NCBI GenBank assembly: GCA_021151765.1 | Contig: JAGKWR010000017.1 | Location: forward strand, 1 to 36,198 | DNA length: 36,198 nucleotides | Reading direction: 5' to 3' | Source: Alphaproteobacteria bacterium | GTDB lineage: Bacteria; Pseudomonadota; Alphaproteobacteria; Rickettsiales; UBA1997 | Shown: positions 7,660 through 16,689 of the stretch, one piece after another | Position numbering within the stretch: the first letter of the stretch is position 1 | Layout: every line of letters starts with the position of its first letter | Program-made: the position numbers and the translations under genes | Notes under the pieces: model-generated | The model's input: the letters and a program-made list of their open reading frames with translations, nothing else | Databases searched by the model: none | Told to the model about the DNA's origin: nothing

Positions 7660-8451
7660 TTAGCCAATTTTATAAGGTGGAAAATCCAAAGACTTTGGTG
7701 AAGAGGTGAAAATTTCGACACCATCTTTGGTAACTCCGACTGTGTGTTCAAACTGTGCCGATAAAGATTTATCACGGGTTGTTACCGTCCAACCATCATG
7801 TTTGCTTAAAAGTGTTTCGTATCTTCCAGCATTAATCATCGGTTCAACAGTAAAAAACATACCTTCTTCTAAAACTAGGCCAGCACCTTTTTTGCCGTAA
7901 TGAACCACGCTTGGTTCAGTGTGAAAAACGCGACCAATGCCATGTCCGCAATAATCACGGACAACTGAAAAACCTTGTTTTTCGGCATAGCTTTGAATGG
8001 CGTAACCAATATCGCCTAAAGTGTTGCCGGGTTTAACTTGTTCAATTCCGAGCATCAAACATTCGTAAGTTACTTGAGTTAAACGTTTGGCTTTGATTGA
8101 AGGTTCGCCGATATAAAACATACGGCTTGTGTCGCCAAACCAGCCGTCAAGAATCACCGTAACATCAATGTTGAGGATATCGCCATCTTTTAATTCTTTT
8201 TCGCTGGGAATGCCGTGGCACACAACGTGATTAATCGAAGTGCAAATTGATTTAGGGAAACCTTTGTAGTTCAGCGGAGCAGGGATGGCGCCGTTTTGCA
8301 CAATCATGTCATGGCATAATTTGTCGAGCGAATCAGTAGTAACACCAGCTTTAACGTAAGGTGTGATGAAGTCTAAAACTTCTGCTGCCAACTTTCCAGC
8401 AGCACGCATTTTTACAAAATCTTGAGCGTTGTGAATCGTAACTTTTGTCAT
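7660..8451 (-). CDS. map: Methionine aminopeptidase type I
   Basis: Map removes the initiator methionine from nascent proteins. The 263 residues match the type Ia bacterial form. The metal-site ligands are all visible: the two Asp in DVTVILDGWFGDTSRMF, His in YCGHGIGRVFHTEP, Glu in FFTVEPMIN and Glu in SAQFEHTVGV. The substrate-binding His is in INHVVCHGIP. It is transcribed divergently from rpoZ over a 95-bp gap in which I see no clear promoter hexamers. No SD precedes its ATG. Confidence 0.97.
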   Translation of the reverse strand: MTKVTIHNAQDFVKMRAAGKLAAEVLDFITPYVKAGVTTDSLDKLCHDMIVQNGAIPAPLNYKGFPKSICTSINHVVCHGIPSEKELKDGDILNIDVTVILDGWFGDTSRMFYIGEPSIKAKRLTQVTYECLMLGIEQVKPGNTLGDIGYAIQSYAEKQGFSVVRDYCGHGIGRVFHTEPSVVHYGKKGAGLVLEEGMFFTVEPMINAGRYETLLSKHDGWTVTTRDKSLSAQFEHTVGVTKDGVEIFTSSPKSLDFPPYKIG

Positions 8452-8546
8452 TGTAATTTTTTGTTGATTATGCCGGATTTGCCTTCTAACTTGCTCGTCC
8501 TCATCTTTTCAGATTCTCTTTAAAAAACTAAATTCCAAATTTAACA

Positions 8547-8891
8547 ATGGCAAGAATTACCGTTGAAGACTGCGTTACCGTAGTTCCTAATCGTTTTGAA
8601 CTTTGTTTAGTTGCGAGCAATCGCGCTAAAAGCATTTTGTCTGGTGCTGCAACTCAACTAGATCGTAAAGAAAAACCAGCGGTTATTTCCTTGCGTGAAG
8701 TTGCTGACGGTTTGGTTGATGTTGATGGAATCAAAAAAAATATCGTGCGCACTATTAAAAATCGTGGTGCTGCTGAAACTCATCAATCTACAAACGACGT
8801 AAGCGAAATGATTGAAGAAGAAATTCAATCACAAAGCTTGGTTTTGAAAGATACAGCTTTCGTTGATGAAAATATCGTTGTTGACGATTAA
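8547..8891 (+). CDS. rpoZ: RNA polymerase omega subunit
   Basis: Omega helps assemble RNA polymerase and contributes to a ppGpp site in proteobacteria. The 114-residue protein has the family core MARITVEDCVTVVPNRFELC, then ASNRAKSILSGA and KPAVISLREVADG. The C-terminal 45 residues are acidic, as in alphaproteobacterial omegas. It is followed after 76 bp by the RelA/SpoT homologue, an order shared with many proteobacteria (rpoZ-spoT), which supports both calls. Confidence 0.96.
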   Translation: MARITVEDCVTVVPNRFELCLVASNRAKSILSGAATQLDRKEKPAVISLREVADGLVDVDGIKKNIVRTIKNRGAAETHQSTNDVSEMIEEEIQSQSLVLKDTAFVDENIVVDD

Positions 8892-8894
8892 TTT

Positions 8895-8956
8895 AGTGCT
8901 TAATCTTGGTGCTTAGATAAGCATTCTAAGCACCAAAAGTACTATCACTTAGCACT
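8895..8956 (+). repeat. Nested inverted repeats between rpoZ and the RelA/SpoT gene
   Basis: TTGGTGCTTAG at 8906-8916 and CTAAGCACCAA at 8926-8936 form a perfect 11-bp stem with a 9-nt loop. An outer pair, AGTGC at 8895-8899 and GCACT at 8952-8956, can enclose it, with related TTAGCACT-like words repeated around. No U run follows, so it is not a classic terminator. It may attenuate or stabilise the downstream message. Confidence 0.55.
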
Positions 8957-8967
8957 TTATAAATTAA

Positions 8968-11109
8968 ATGCTCTCCGCTTCTGAGTTAATCTCAAAAATA
9001 CGCTCTTACCATCCCAATCTCAACGAGGCCTTGATTCAAAAGGCTTACATTCTCTCAAAAACAGCACACGGCAATCAAAAAAGACACTCTGGAGATCCTT
9101 ATTTTACGCATCCGTTGGCAGTTGCAGAAATTTTAATCGATCTAAAATTAGACCAGCAAAGCATCATTACCGCGCTTTTGCACGATGTTGTCGAAGATAC
9201 TGAAGTTACTTTGGAAGAAATTGAAAAAGATTTCGGCGAAGAAGTTGCCGCTTTGGTTGATGGTGTAACTAAATTAGGAAAAATTGAATCGATTTCAGCC
9301 AGCGAACATATGGCGGAAAATTTCCGTAAATTAGCTTTGGCGATGTCGGAAGATATTCGCGTTTTATTGGTGAAATTGGCGGATCGCGTTCACAATATGC
9401 GCACTTTGGCTTATATGCCGTCAAAAGAGAAAAAGTTAAAAAAGGCACGCGAAAGTTTAGATATTTACGCGCCGCTCGCTGCACGAATTGGTTTGAATAA
9501 ACTTAAAGATGAAATTCAGGATTTGTCTTTTGCGATAATTGATCCGGAAAGCCGAAATTACATTGTCGACAAGCTTTTTGAACTGCGCGAAAAAAAGAAA
9601 GATTTAGTCGATAAAATTACTTTTGATTTAAAACAGCTTTTCTCTGAAGAAAAAGTTGAGTGTGAAATTTCAGGTCGCGAAAAAAAGCCATATTCGATCT
9701 ATCTCAAAATGAAGAAGCAAAATATCGGTTTTTACAACCTATACGATATTATGGCTTTTCGCATTGTGGTGAAAGATTTGGCTGAATGCTATCGCGCTCT
9801 TGGAATTATAAACTCTACTTACAACATGATTCCCGGCACTTTCAAAGATTACATCAGCACACCAAAAGAAAATGGTTATAAATCTTTGCATTTAGCGATT
9901 TTGGGGCCGTTTAATAAAAAAATCGAAATCCAAATTCGTGATAAAAAAATGCACGAGGTCGCTGATCTCGGCGTTGCAGCGCATTGGTCTTACAAAGAAA
10001 ATGTTAAATCAGTAAATAAAGAGAGCGAACAATTCCGTTGGATTCGTGAAATGATTTCCTTGATGGAGCAATCCGATGTTGTTAGCGAATTTTTATCGCA
10101 GCAAAAATTGCACATGCATCGCGATAAAGTTTTCTGTTTCACGCCAGATGGTGATATTTTCAACTTGCCAGTTGGTTCGACAGTTGTTGATTTTGCTTAC
10201 GCCGTGCATTCTGAAGTCGGCAATCACTGTATTTCTGCTAAAATTAACGGCATTATTGTGCCGCTGCGCCAGAAATTGGAAAATGGTGATCAGATCGAAA
10301 TTGTTACCAGTAAAAGCTCGAAGCCTTCACAAAACTGGTTGCAATTTGTCATTACTTCGAAAGCGAAATACGGCATTAAAAGTTTTTTACGTAACGAGAA
10401 ATTCAACGAATATTGCGCTTTGGGTAAAGCCATTTTGCACAAGTTTTTTGTCGCCAAAAATCTCGAAATTAACGAAAAAATTCTCGAAAAATCGCTGTCA
10501 GTCCTTAAAAGAAAATCAGTTGCAGATCTTTACGTTAAAGTTGCCGAAGGAGTCACCTCGCGTCTTGAAGTTTTAAAAGCAGTTTATCCAGATTTTAAAT
10601 ATGAAGCGAAATCCAGCAAAATAATCAGCCACGAAAAGCGCGAAAAGTTACATCACGCTATGCCAATCAAAGGCTTGGCCGTCGGTATGGCGATGCGTTA
10701 CGGCGGATGTTGTAATCCAATTCCGGGTGATCCGATCATCGGCGTGATTAACACTGGAACGGGAATTACAATTCACAGCCAAGTTTGTCATAATTTAAAA
10801 AATCTGGCGATCAGTCCCAACGCAATTGTTGATGTTTGCTGGAAAGATGACGAAGAGTTAGGTGATGAAATGTATTTGAGTCGCATTCGTGTTGTTACTG
10901 AAAACAAGCCGGGAAGTTTGGCCGACGTAACCAGCATGATCGCTAAGAAAAAAGTCAATATCAGCAATATCAAAACTTTGAATACTTCGGCAGATTATTT
11001 TGAATTTACCGTTGATGTTGAAGTTAGAAGTGTTGATCATTTGGAAGAAATTATTTCATCTTTAAGAGTTTCAAGAAAAATTGTTGAAGCGCAAAGACTT
11101 GTTGGGTAA
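8968..11109 (+). CDS. spoT: RelA/SpoT-type (p)ppGpp synthetase/hydrolase
   Basis: This enzyme makes and degrades the stringent-response alarmone (p)ppGpp. At 713 residues it has the complete long-RSH layout. The HD hydrolase has His72-Asp73 with Glu76-Asp77 (LLHDVVEDT), so it should hydrolyse ppGpp. The synthetase region has GREKKPYSIYLKM and YDIMAFRIVV near residues 230-265. The TGS domain lies near 386-447 (VFCFTPDGDIFNLP). The Cys-containing RIS/zinc-finger segment is YGGCCNPIPGD near 577, and an ACT domain fills about 637-710. It follows rpoZ. Many Rickettsia carry only spoT fragments, so an intact copy speaks for a less reduced lifestyle. The symbol rsh would suit it equally. Confidence 0.95.
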   Translation: MLSASELISKIRSYHPNLNEALIQKAYILSKTAHGNQKRHSGDPYFTHPLAVAEILIDLKLDQQSIITALLHDVVEDTEVTLEEIEKDFGEEVAALVDGVTKLGKIESISASEHMAENFRKLALAMSEDIRVLLVKLADRVHNMRTLAYMPSKEKKLKKARESLDIYAPLAARIGLNKLKDEIQDLSFAIIDPESRNYIVDKLFELREKKKDLVDKITFDLKQLFSEEKVECEISGREKKPYSIYLKMKKQNIGFYNLYDIMAFRIVVKDLAECYRALGIINSTYNMIPGTFKDYISTPKENGYKSLHLAILGPFNKKIEIQIRDKKMHEVADLGVAAHWSYKENVKSVNKESEQFRWIREMISLMEQSDVVSEFLSQQKLHMHRDKVFCFTPDGDIFNLPVGSTVVDFAYAVHSEVGNHCISAKINGIIVPLRQKLENGDQIEIVTSKSSKPSQNWLQFVITSKAKYGIKSFLRNEKFNEYCALGKAILHKFFVAKNLEINEKILEKSLSVLKRKSVADLYVKVAEGVTSRLEVLKAVYPDFKYEAKSSKIISHEKREKLHHAMPIKGLAVGMAMRYGGCCNPIPGDPIIGVINTGTGITIHSQVCHNLKNLAISPNAIVDVCWKDDEELGDEMYLSRIRVVTENKPGSLADVTSMIAKKKVNISNIKTLNTSADYFEFTVDVEVRSVDHLEEIISSLRVSRKIVEAQRLVG

Positions 11110-11126
11110 AGCTTCACAAGCTTTTT
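11108..11126 (+). terminator. Weak hairpin and T run after the RelA/SpoT gene
   Basis: AAAGCTT at 11108-11114 and AAGCTTT at 11118-11124 pair around CAC, overlapping the stop codon and followed by a T/A-rich tract. The stem is short and AT-rich. It could partly end transcription before the next trio of genes, whose first start is 17 nt further on. Confidence 0.35.
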
Positions 11127-11143
11127 AATTTAATTTTAGTGAT

Positions 11144-11404
11144 ATGGAAAAGGTTAATTTTTTTAATCGTCATTTAGTGCAAACTGGCGAAAATTATTTT
11201 GAACATTTCTTGTTCGCTTTTGCGATGGCGATGTGGATTTTACTGACTGGCTTTATTTTAATTGTTCACGCCTTTTGCCCATTTTTGTTTCGTTTAACTG
11301 CGAGCAGTAGCATCAAAAAACTTCATGAAGTTATGCATAAAAGAAGAGATCATCTGATTTCCAGAATTAATTCTACTTCCAAAAACGTAGATCACTTAGT
11401 TTAA
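11144..11404 (+). CDS. Small DUF6356-like membrane protein
   Basis: This is an 86-residue protein of unknown function. It has one strongly hydrophobic segment at about residues 22-46, flanked by the pattern GENYFEHFLFAFAMA before and HAFCPFLFRLTAS after. That arrangement recalls the small alphaproteobacterial family DUF6356 (GExYFEH...HxFxPFLFxxTAS); this is from memory, not a search. The C-terminus is basic and helical. Its stop is followed one base later by the ATG of the FAD/NAD(P) gene, so the two are probably co-translated. Confidence 0.7.
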   Translation: MEKVNFFNRHLVQTGENYFEHFLFAFAMAMWILLTGFILIVHAFCPFLFRLTASSSIKKLHEVMHKRRDHLISRINSTSKNVDHLV

Positions 11405-11405
11405 G

Positions 11406-12698
11406 ATGAAAACCATTGCCATTATTGGTTTTGGCTTTTGTGGAAAAATGACTTTTGTCAACTTAGTCAAAAACTATACCAAAAAATTGCGCATTATAAT
11501 TTTTGATGATGCGCCAGATAACTTTTCTAGCTCTGCTTTTTCAGATTTTTCTCCTCACTATATTTTAAATGTTCCGGTCAATAATATGTCGGCTTTTTCT
11601 CAAAAGCCGGATGATTTTAGCAAATTTTTAGAGGAAAACTATCCACAAATTCTTTCAGAAATTGGTCAAAGTGGTTTTGCTCCACGCAATATTTACAGTG
11701 AATATTTGCAAAAAATTTTAGATCAGACTTTCCAAGATTTGAAAAATCATCATATCGAATATGAAATCGTTAAAAAATCAGCCTTAGCAGTTGATAAAGT
11801 TGGTGAAAAATTATCGATCAAAGATGCAGCAGGAAATGATTTTTTGGTTGATGAAATTGTTGTCGCTACAAGTTTTAAACAATCCGCTTTTCCTTGGTCA
11901 ATTGATTCTGAGAAAGTGATAAAAAATTTATGGCACAAAGATTCAGTATTTTTTCATCAAAAGAAATTTACTGATGAAAAAATATGCTTGATTGGCTCTG
12001 GATTAACAACTGTCGATATTTTAGTTGGTTTGAAACAAAAAGAGTTTGCAGGAAAAGTTACGGTTATTTCACGTCGTGGTAATTTTCCAAAAAAACATTT
12101 TCCGGCAGTAAATTTCATGAGTTTTATTTCAGAAGATGATGCTAAAAAAGGCGTGCTATTTTTATGTTTAAAAATTCGTAAATTTCTGCGCGAGAATACT
12201 GAATTTGATTTACGTCACGCTATTAATTCACTGCGTCCAATCACTCAAAAATTGTGGCATAATTTTGATGCAAGAAATCGCAAAATATTTTTACGACTTT
12301 TCCCTTATTGGAATATTTTCCGTCATCGTGCTCCGCAAAAATCGATTGAAATTATTGAAAATATGATCGCTGAAAAACAGCTTGAGTTAGTTGATGGTGG
12401 AGTTTCGCAAATAGAAAAAAGAGACGAAAAGATTCTAATCAAAACCAAAAATTCTGAGATTATTGCTGATTATGTTGTGAACTGTCTGGGTTTTGAGATG
12501 CGAGCTCAAAAATATCCTGTGTTAGCGCAAATGATCAAAAATAATTTATTAACTGAAGATTTATTGATGGCGCGTTCTCAGCACAAAAAAATTCATCTAC
12601 TCGGCGGATTAAATATTGGTCGCGATTTTGAATGTACAGCAGTGCCAGATTTGCGCGCTGATGTTGAAAAAATAATTCCTATTTTATGTTCGGATTAA
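11406..12698 (+). CDS. COG4529-like FAD/NAD(P)-binding protein
   Basis: The 430-residue protein is likely a cytosolic flavoprotein of the uncharacterised YdhS/COG4529 type. It starts with a dinucleotide-binding fold, IAIIGFGFCGKM (GxGxxG-like). A second Rossmann element, CLIGSGLTTVDI, lies near residue 197, followed by VTVISRRGNFPKKH. Near the C-terminus VVNCLGFEM resembles the FAD-contacting segment of such oxidoreductases. No catalytic cysteine motif is evident, so substrate and reaction are unknown. It overlaps the following MFS gene by 13 nt, which suggests translational coupling and a shared role. Confidence 0.75.
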   Translation: MKTIAIIGFGFCGKMTFVNLVKNYTKKLRIIIFDDAPDNFSSSAFSDFSPHYILNVPVNNMSAFSQKPDDFSKFLEENYPQILSEIGQSGFAPRNIYSEYLQKILDQTFQDLKNHHIEYEIVKKSALAVDKVGEKLSIKDAAGNDFLVDEIVVATSFKQSAFPWSIDSEKVIKNLWHKDSVFFHQKKFTDEKICLIGSGLTTVDILVGLKQKEFAGKVTVISRRGNFPKKHFPAVNFMSFISEDDAKKGVLFLCLKIRKFLRENTEFDLRHAINSLRPITQKLWHNFDARNRKIFLRLFPYWNIFRHRAPQKSIEIIENMIAEKQLELVDGGVSQIEKRDEKILIKTKNSEIIADYVVNCLGFEMRAQKYPVLAQMIKNNLLTEDLLMARSQHKKIHLLGGLNIGRDFECTAVPDLRADVEKIIPILCSD

Positions 12699-13876
12699 AA
12701 AAATCTTTCGAAAGAAATCCTGGTTTTGCGGTGTTGCTTGCCATAAGTCTGTGTCACTTTTTTAACGATACGATTCAATCTCTATTGCCGGCAATTTATC
12801 CAATTTTGAAAGAATCTTACCATTTAACTTTCGCACAAATTGGTTTGATTACTTTGGCATTTCAATTTACAGCCTCAATTTTGCAGCCAGTTGTCGGACT
12901 TTTTACCGATAAAAAACCACAGCCATTTTCTTTGGCGCTTGGCATGACATTTACACTTTGTGGATTATTGATTTTAGCCTGTGCCGACAGTTTTTATCTG
13001 ATTTTATTTGGAGCAATGGTGGTTGGAACTGGTTCGTCAATTTTTCATCCAGAAGCTTCCAGAATTGCTCGATTTGCTTCGAAAGGAAAATATGGTTTCG
13101 CCCAATCAGTTTTCCAAGTTGGCGGAAATATTGGTTCGGCGGCCGGACCACTTTTAGCAGCTTTTATAATTTTACCCCATGGACAAACCAGTATTTCTTG
13201 GTTTTCTATTTTAACTTTGATCGGCGTCTTCGTTTTGTTCAACGTCGGGAAATGGTATAAAGCGGCGCATTTAAATTCTGCTGCTAAAGCGAAATTAGAT
13301 AAAACTTTGCCAGTTTCCAAACGAGAAATTGTGATTTCGATCATCATTTTAGTTTTGCTGATTTTTTCAAAATTCTTCTACACCGCCAGCATCAACAGCT
13401 ATTACACATTTTATTTGATCGAAACTTTTAATCTTTCGGTGCAAAGTGCACAAATTCATTTGTTTATTTTCTTGGCATCTGTCGCACTTGGAACTTTGGT
13501 TGGTGGCATTGTTGGTGATCGTTTTGGTCGTAAAACTGTAATTTGGATTTCAATTTTAGGTGCTTTGCCATTCACCTTGGCTTTGCCTTATGCCAACTTA
13601 TTTTGGACGGAAATTTTAAGCTTTTTGATTGGTGTAATTATTTCTTCGGCATTTTCTGGAATTTTGGTTTACGCCCAAGAATTATTGCCTGGCAGAGTAG
13701 GGATGGTTTCAGGTTTGTTTTTCGGACTCGCCTTCGGATTTGCTTCGATTGGTGCCGCCGTGTTAGGAAAATTAGCCGACTTAACCAGCATCACTTACGT
13801 TTATCACATTTGCTCTTTCTTGCCAGCAATCGGCTTGTTGACTTGGTTTTTGCCGAATATTGAGAAGAAGAAATAG
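12686..13876 (+). CDS. MFS transporter, fosmidomycin-resistance (Fsr) type
   Basis: This is a 396-residue inner-membrane exporter of the major facilitator superfamily with about 12 hydrophobic helices. Fsr-family features are SLCHFFNDTIQSLLPAIYP in helix 1, FAQIGLITLAFQFTASILQP, VGLFTDKKPQPFSL in the 2-3 loop, and GSSIFHPEASRIAR, followed by QSVFQVGGNIGSAAGPLLA. A second MFS-type loop, GDRFGRKT, lies in the C-terminal half. The family founder gives fosmidomycin resistance when overexpressed; the natural substrate is not established. It overlaps the COG4529-like gene and ends 8 bp from the convergent aroA stop. Confidence 0.88.
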   Translation: MFGLKKSFERNPGFAVLLAISLCHFFNDTIQSLLPAIYPILKESYHLTFAQIGLITLAFQFTASILQPVVGLFTDKKPQPFSLALGMTFTLCGLLILACADSFYLILFGAMVVGTGSSIFHPEASRIARFASKGKYGFAQSVFQVGGNIGSAAGPLLAAFIILPHGQTSISWFSILTLIGVFVLFNVGKWYKAAHLNSAAKAKLDKTLPVSKREIVISIIILVLLIFSKFFYTASINSYYTFYLIETFNLSVQSAQIHLFIFLASVALGTLVGGIVGDRFGRKTVIWISILGALPFTLALPYANLFWTEILSFLIGVIISSAFSGILVYAQELLPGRVGMVSGLFFGLAFGFASIGAAVLGKLADLTSITYVYHICSFLPAIGLLTWFLPNIEKKK

Positions 13877-13884
13877 GAACTAAT

Positions 13885-15213
13885 CTATACAACTTCGAAA
13901 GAGCAACCAAAGTCAGAAAATATTTTTTCAAAAGTTGGGAAGCTGGTTTTGATCATTTCAGAATCATCAATTTCAACGCCATTTTCTAGTGTCAAACCCA
14001 TAACCAAGAATGACATAGCGATGCGGTGATCCATTGCTGTTTTAACTTTTACGATTGATCTTGGTTGTGAAATTCCGCCTTTAACTTCTAAAAAGTCGTC
14101 GCCCATTTTTAGCGAAGCACCGCAATTTTCTAAGTTCTGCGCGATCATCAACAAGCGGTTGCTTTCTTTCACTTTCAATTCAGCAAGGCCATTCATTTTT
14201 GTTGTACCTTTTGCATTGGCTGCAGCGATTGATAAAATTGGATATTCGTCAATCATGCTTGGAGCACGGCTGGCCGGAATTTCGATGCCTTTCAGTTCAG
14301 AATATTCCACGATTAAATCGGCAACTTTTTCACCGCCAATTTCGCGTTCATCAACAATTGCAATATTGCCGCCCATTTCACGCAAAGTGATGATGATGCC
14401 GTCGCGCAAAGGATTGATGCCGACATTTTTAATTTTGATTTTCGAACCTTTAACTAATAAAGCAGCGACGATTAAGAAAGCAGCGGAAGATACGTCACCG
14501 GGAACGTCGAAATTTTTGGCATCAAATTCTTGCATGCCGGAATAAGTAATTTTGGTTCCATGATCACCAAAATCTTCTGAAGAAATTTTTAGACCCAAAT
14601 AGCGCATCATAATTTCAGAGTGATCGCGGCATTTTTCTGGTTCGATGATTGTAGTGGTGCCCGGAATTGTAAGAGCGGCAAGCAAAATACAGCTTTTGAC
14701 TTGAGCTGATGCTACTTTCATCGTGTAAGAAATTGGCATCGGATCATGAGCACCAACTACTGCAAAAGGCATTAGATTATTTTGGCGAGCAACAATTTTA
14801 GCACCAATTTGGGTGATTGGTTCAAAAACGCGACCCATCGGACGTTTGCGTAAAGAAGCATCGCCCGTAAAAAAAGAAGTGAAATTGTAAGGACAAACCA
14901 AACCAGCCATCAAGCGCGATGAAGTACCAGAATTTCCCATGTCTAGAACATCGGTTGGTTCAACTAATCCGGCAACGCCAGAACCGTTTACTTCCCAAGT
15001 TCCGTCGAGTTTTTTGTTGATATCAACGCCCATCAAACGCAGAGCTTGTGCGGTTTTTAAAACATCTTCACCTTCTAAAAGACCAGTGATTGTGCTTTTG
15101 CCGTGAGCAAGTGCGGAAAAAATTAGAGAGCGATGAGAGATTGATTTATCACCAGCAACAGAAAACTCACCTTTCAGCGCGATATCTTTACGGCGTGAAA
15201 TTAAAGGACGCAT
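13885..15213 (-). CDS. aroA: EPSP synthase (3-phosphoshikimate 1-carboxyvinyltransferase)
   Basis: AroA transfers enolpyruvyl from PEP to shikimate-3-phosphate, the sixth step of the shikimate pathway. The 442 residues carry GDKSISHRS with Lys23, LLEGEDVLKTAQALR, GDASLRKRPMGRV, ASAQVKSCILLA, APSMIDEYPIL with the catalytic Asp, and LKVKESNRL. Overall it resembles the class II (Agrobacterium CP4-like) enzymes. The PEP-site loop reads GNSGTSSRL with Gly96 where CP4 has Ala. Its ATG overlaps the nuoN stop by one base (TAATG), so it is translationally coupled to a respiratory gene with no pathway link. Confidence 0.96.
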   Translation of the reverse strand: MRPLISRRKDIALKGEFSVAGDKSISHRSLIFSALAHGKSTITGLLEGEDVLKTAQALRLMGVDINKKLDGTWEVNGSGVAGLVEPTDVLDMGNSGTSSRLMAGLVCPYNFTSFFTGDASLRKRPMGRVFEPITQIGAKIVARQNNLMPFAVVGAHDPMPISYTMKVASAQVKSCILLAALTIPGTTTIIEPEKCRDHSEIMMRYLGLKISSEDFGDHGTKITYSGMQEFDAKNFDVPGDVSSAAFLIVAALLVKGSKIKIKNVGINPLRDGIIITLREMGGNIAIVDEREIGGEKVADLIVEYSELKGIEIPASRAPSMIDEYPILSIAAANAKGTTKMNGLAELKVKESNRLLMIAQNLENCGASLKMGDDFLEVKGGISQPRSIVKVKTAMDHRIAMSFLVMGLTLENGVEIDDSEMIKTSFPTFEKIFSDFGCSFEVV

Positions 15214-16676
15214 TAGTTTATGAAATTGCTAATCATCAACAAAATTGGATCAATAAAGGCGATAAAACCAATATTTAAAATTGCTGTTACGAGGATGATT
15301 AATTTAATATTATTGATGTTGTCTAAGACCATGATTTCTTTTGGTTCATCGAAATACATAACTTTGATGATGCGGAGATAATAGTAGGCGCTTACAACGC
15401 TGAATAAAATGGCACAAATTGCTGGTAACATAAAACCACCACGCAGTGCGGCCATGATTATGTAGAATTTTGAAAAGAAACCAGCCATTGGAGGAATTCC
15501 AGCAGTTGAGAACATCAAAGTTGCCAAAGAAAATGCCATGACCGGATTAGTTTTAGCAAGACCAGACAGGCTTGAAATATCGAAAATTTTGTCGTTTTCT
15601 AAATCATCTTCTTGACCAGCTTGAGCAGCGTTTTTACTACGAACTAAGTTTAAGAAACCAAAGCTGCCCAAAGATAAAATGGCGTAAATAATCATGTAGA
15701 AAACACAAGCGCCAATTGCTTCGCGGTTGAATGCTGCTAAACCAAGAATCACAAAACCGATATGACCAATTGAGCTGTAAGCAAGAAGTCGTTTTAGATT
15801 TTTCTGCCAGATTGCACCAAAACTGCCAATTGCGATCGAAGTAATGGCCACTAAAATCAAAATTTTATTGATGCCAACCCAAGAAATTGCAACTACATAG
15901 AACAAGCGAATTAGAACTATTGTCGCAGTAAATTTGGCAACGGTTGCGAAGAAAGTTGTAACGATTGTTGGTGAACCTTCGTAAACGTCTGGTGCCCACA
16001 TGTGGAAAGGAGCGGCAGAAATTTTAAAGAACATTGCAGTAACAACTAAAATGAAGCCAAGCATTACAGCAATTGGAACAGTGCTTTGTCCACCAGCATA
16101 AAGTTCTGACAAAGCGTTGAAGTTTGTTGTGCCAGAATAGCCGTAAATTAAGCTGATACCAAACAACAAAATTGCTGAAGCAACCGAACCTAAGATAAAA
16201 TATTTCATACCAGCTTCAGAAGATTTGGCTGATTTTTTATTCATTGCAGCAAGTAAATAAAGTGACAAGCCTTGAAGTTCTAAGGCTAAGTAGAAAGTTA
16301 AGAAGTCATTTGCTGAAATTAAGAACATTGCACCAACAGTTGAAATCATCATTAAAGCGATGAATTCAGCGCTGATTCTTTGGTTGAAGCTCAAGAAACT
16401 TAAAGCGAAAAGCAAAACCACTGTTAGCAAGGTGACGGCGAAAGATTTGCTAAAAATTATCAACGGATTGTTGATGAACATTTGGTAGAAGCTGATTTCG
16501 GAAACAGTGAAGAGTTTAGTCAACAGCAACAAAGTTACGGTGCAAAAAATCAATGCTAGAAGATGTGAAATATAAAAATATTCACGGAACTTTTTAGCGA
16601 TGAAGACGTCAGACATCAATATAATCAAGGCGCCAAGAAACAGAGAAATTTCAGGAAGAATAACTGCTAGGTTCAT
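15213..16676 (-). CDS. nuoN: NADH-quinone oxidoreductase subunit N
   Basis: NuoN is one of three antiporter-like membrane subunits of complex I that drive proton pumping. It is 487 residues and hydrophobic throughout, about 14 helices. Typical segments are LALELQGLSLYLLAA near residue 130 (with the conserved Glu), FFKISAAPFHMWAPDVYEG near 230, and RLLAYSSIGHIGFVILG near 300. It lies 13 bp downstream of nuoM and is coupled to aroA by a TAATG junction. As in other Rickettsiales-like genomes, the cluster is not next to nuoL. Confidence 0.96.
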   Translation of the reverse strand: MNLAVILPEISLFLGALIILMSDVFIAKKFREYFYISHLLALIFCTVTLLLLTKLFTVSEISFYQMFINNPLIIFSKSFAVTLLTVVLLFALSFLSFNQRISAEFIALMMISTVGAMFLISANDFLTFYLALELQGLSLYLLAAMNKKSAKSSEAGMKYFILGSVASAILLFGISLIYGYSGTTNFNALSELYAGGQSTVPIAVMLGFILVVTAMFFKISAAPFHMWAPDVYEGSPTIVTTFFATVAKFTATIVLIRLFYVVAISWVGINKILILVAITSIAIGSFGAIWQKNLKRLLAYSSIGHIGFVILGLAAFNREAIGACVFYMIIYAILSLGSFGFLNLVRSKNAAQAGQEDDLENDKIFDISSLSGLAKTNPVMAFSLATLMFSTAGIPPMAGFFSKFYIIMAALRGGFMLPAICAILFSVVSAYYYLRIIKVMYFDEPKEIMVLDNINNIKLIILVTAILNIGFIAFIDPILLMISNFIN

Positions 16677-16689
16677 GATTTAAGGAAAA

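Noticed and set aside
10076..10576. 166-residue plus-strand frame inside the RelA/SpoT gene
   Set aside because: It is an out-of-frame reading of the TGS and helical region of a well-conserved gene.
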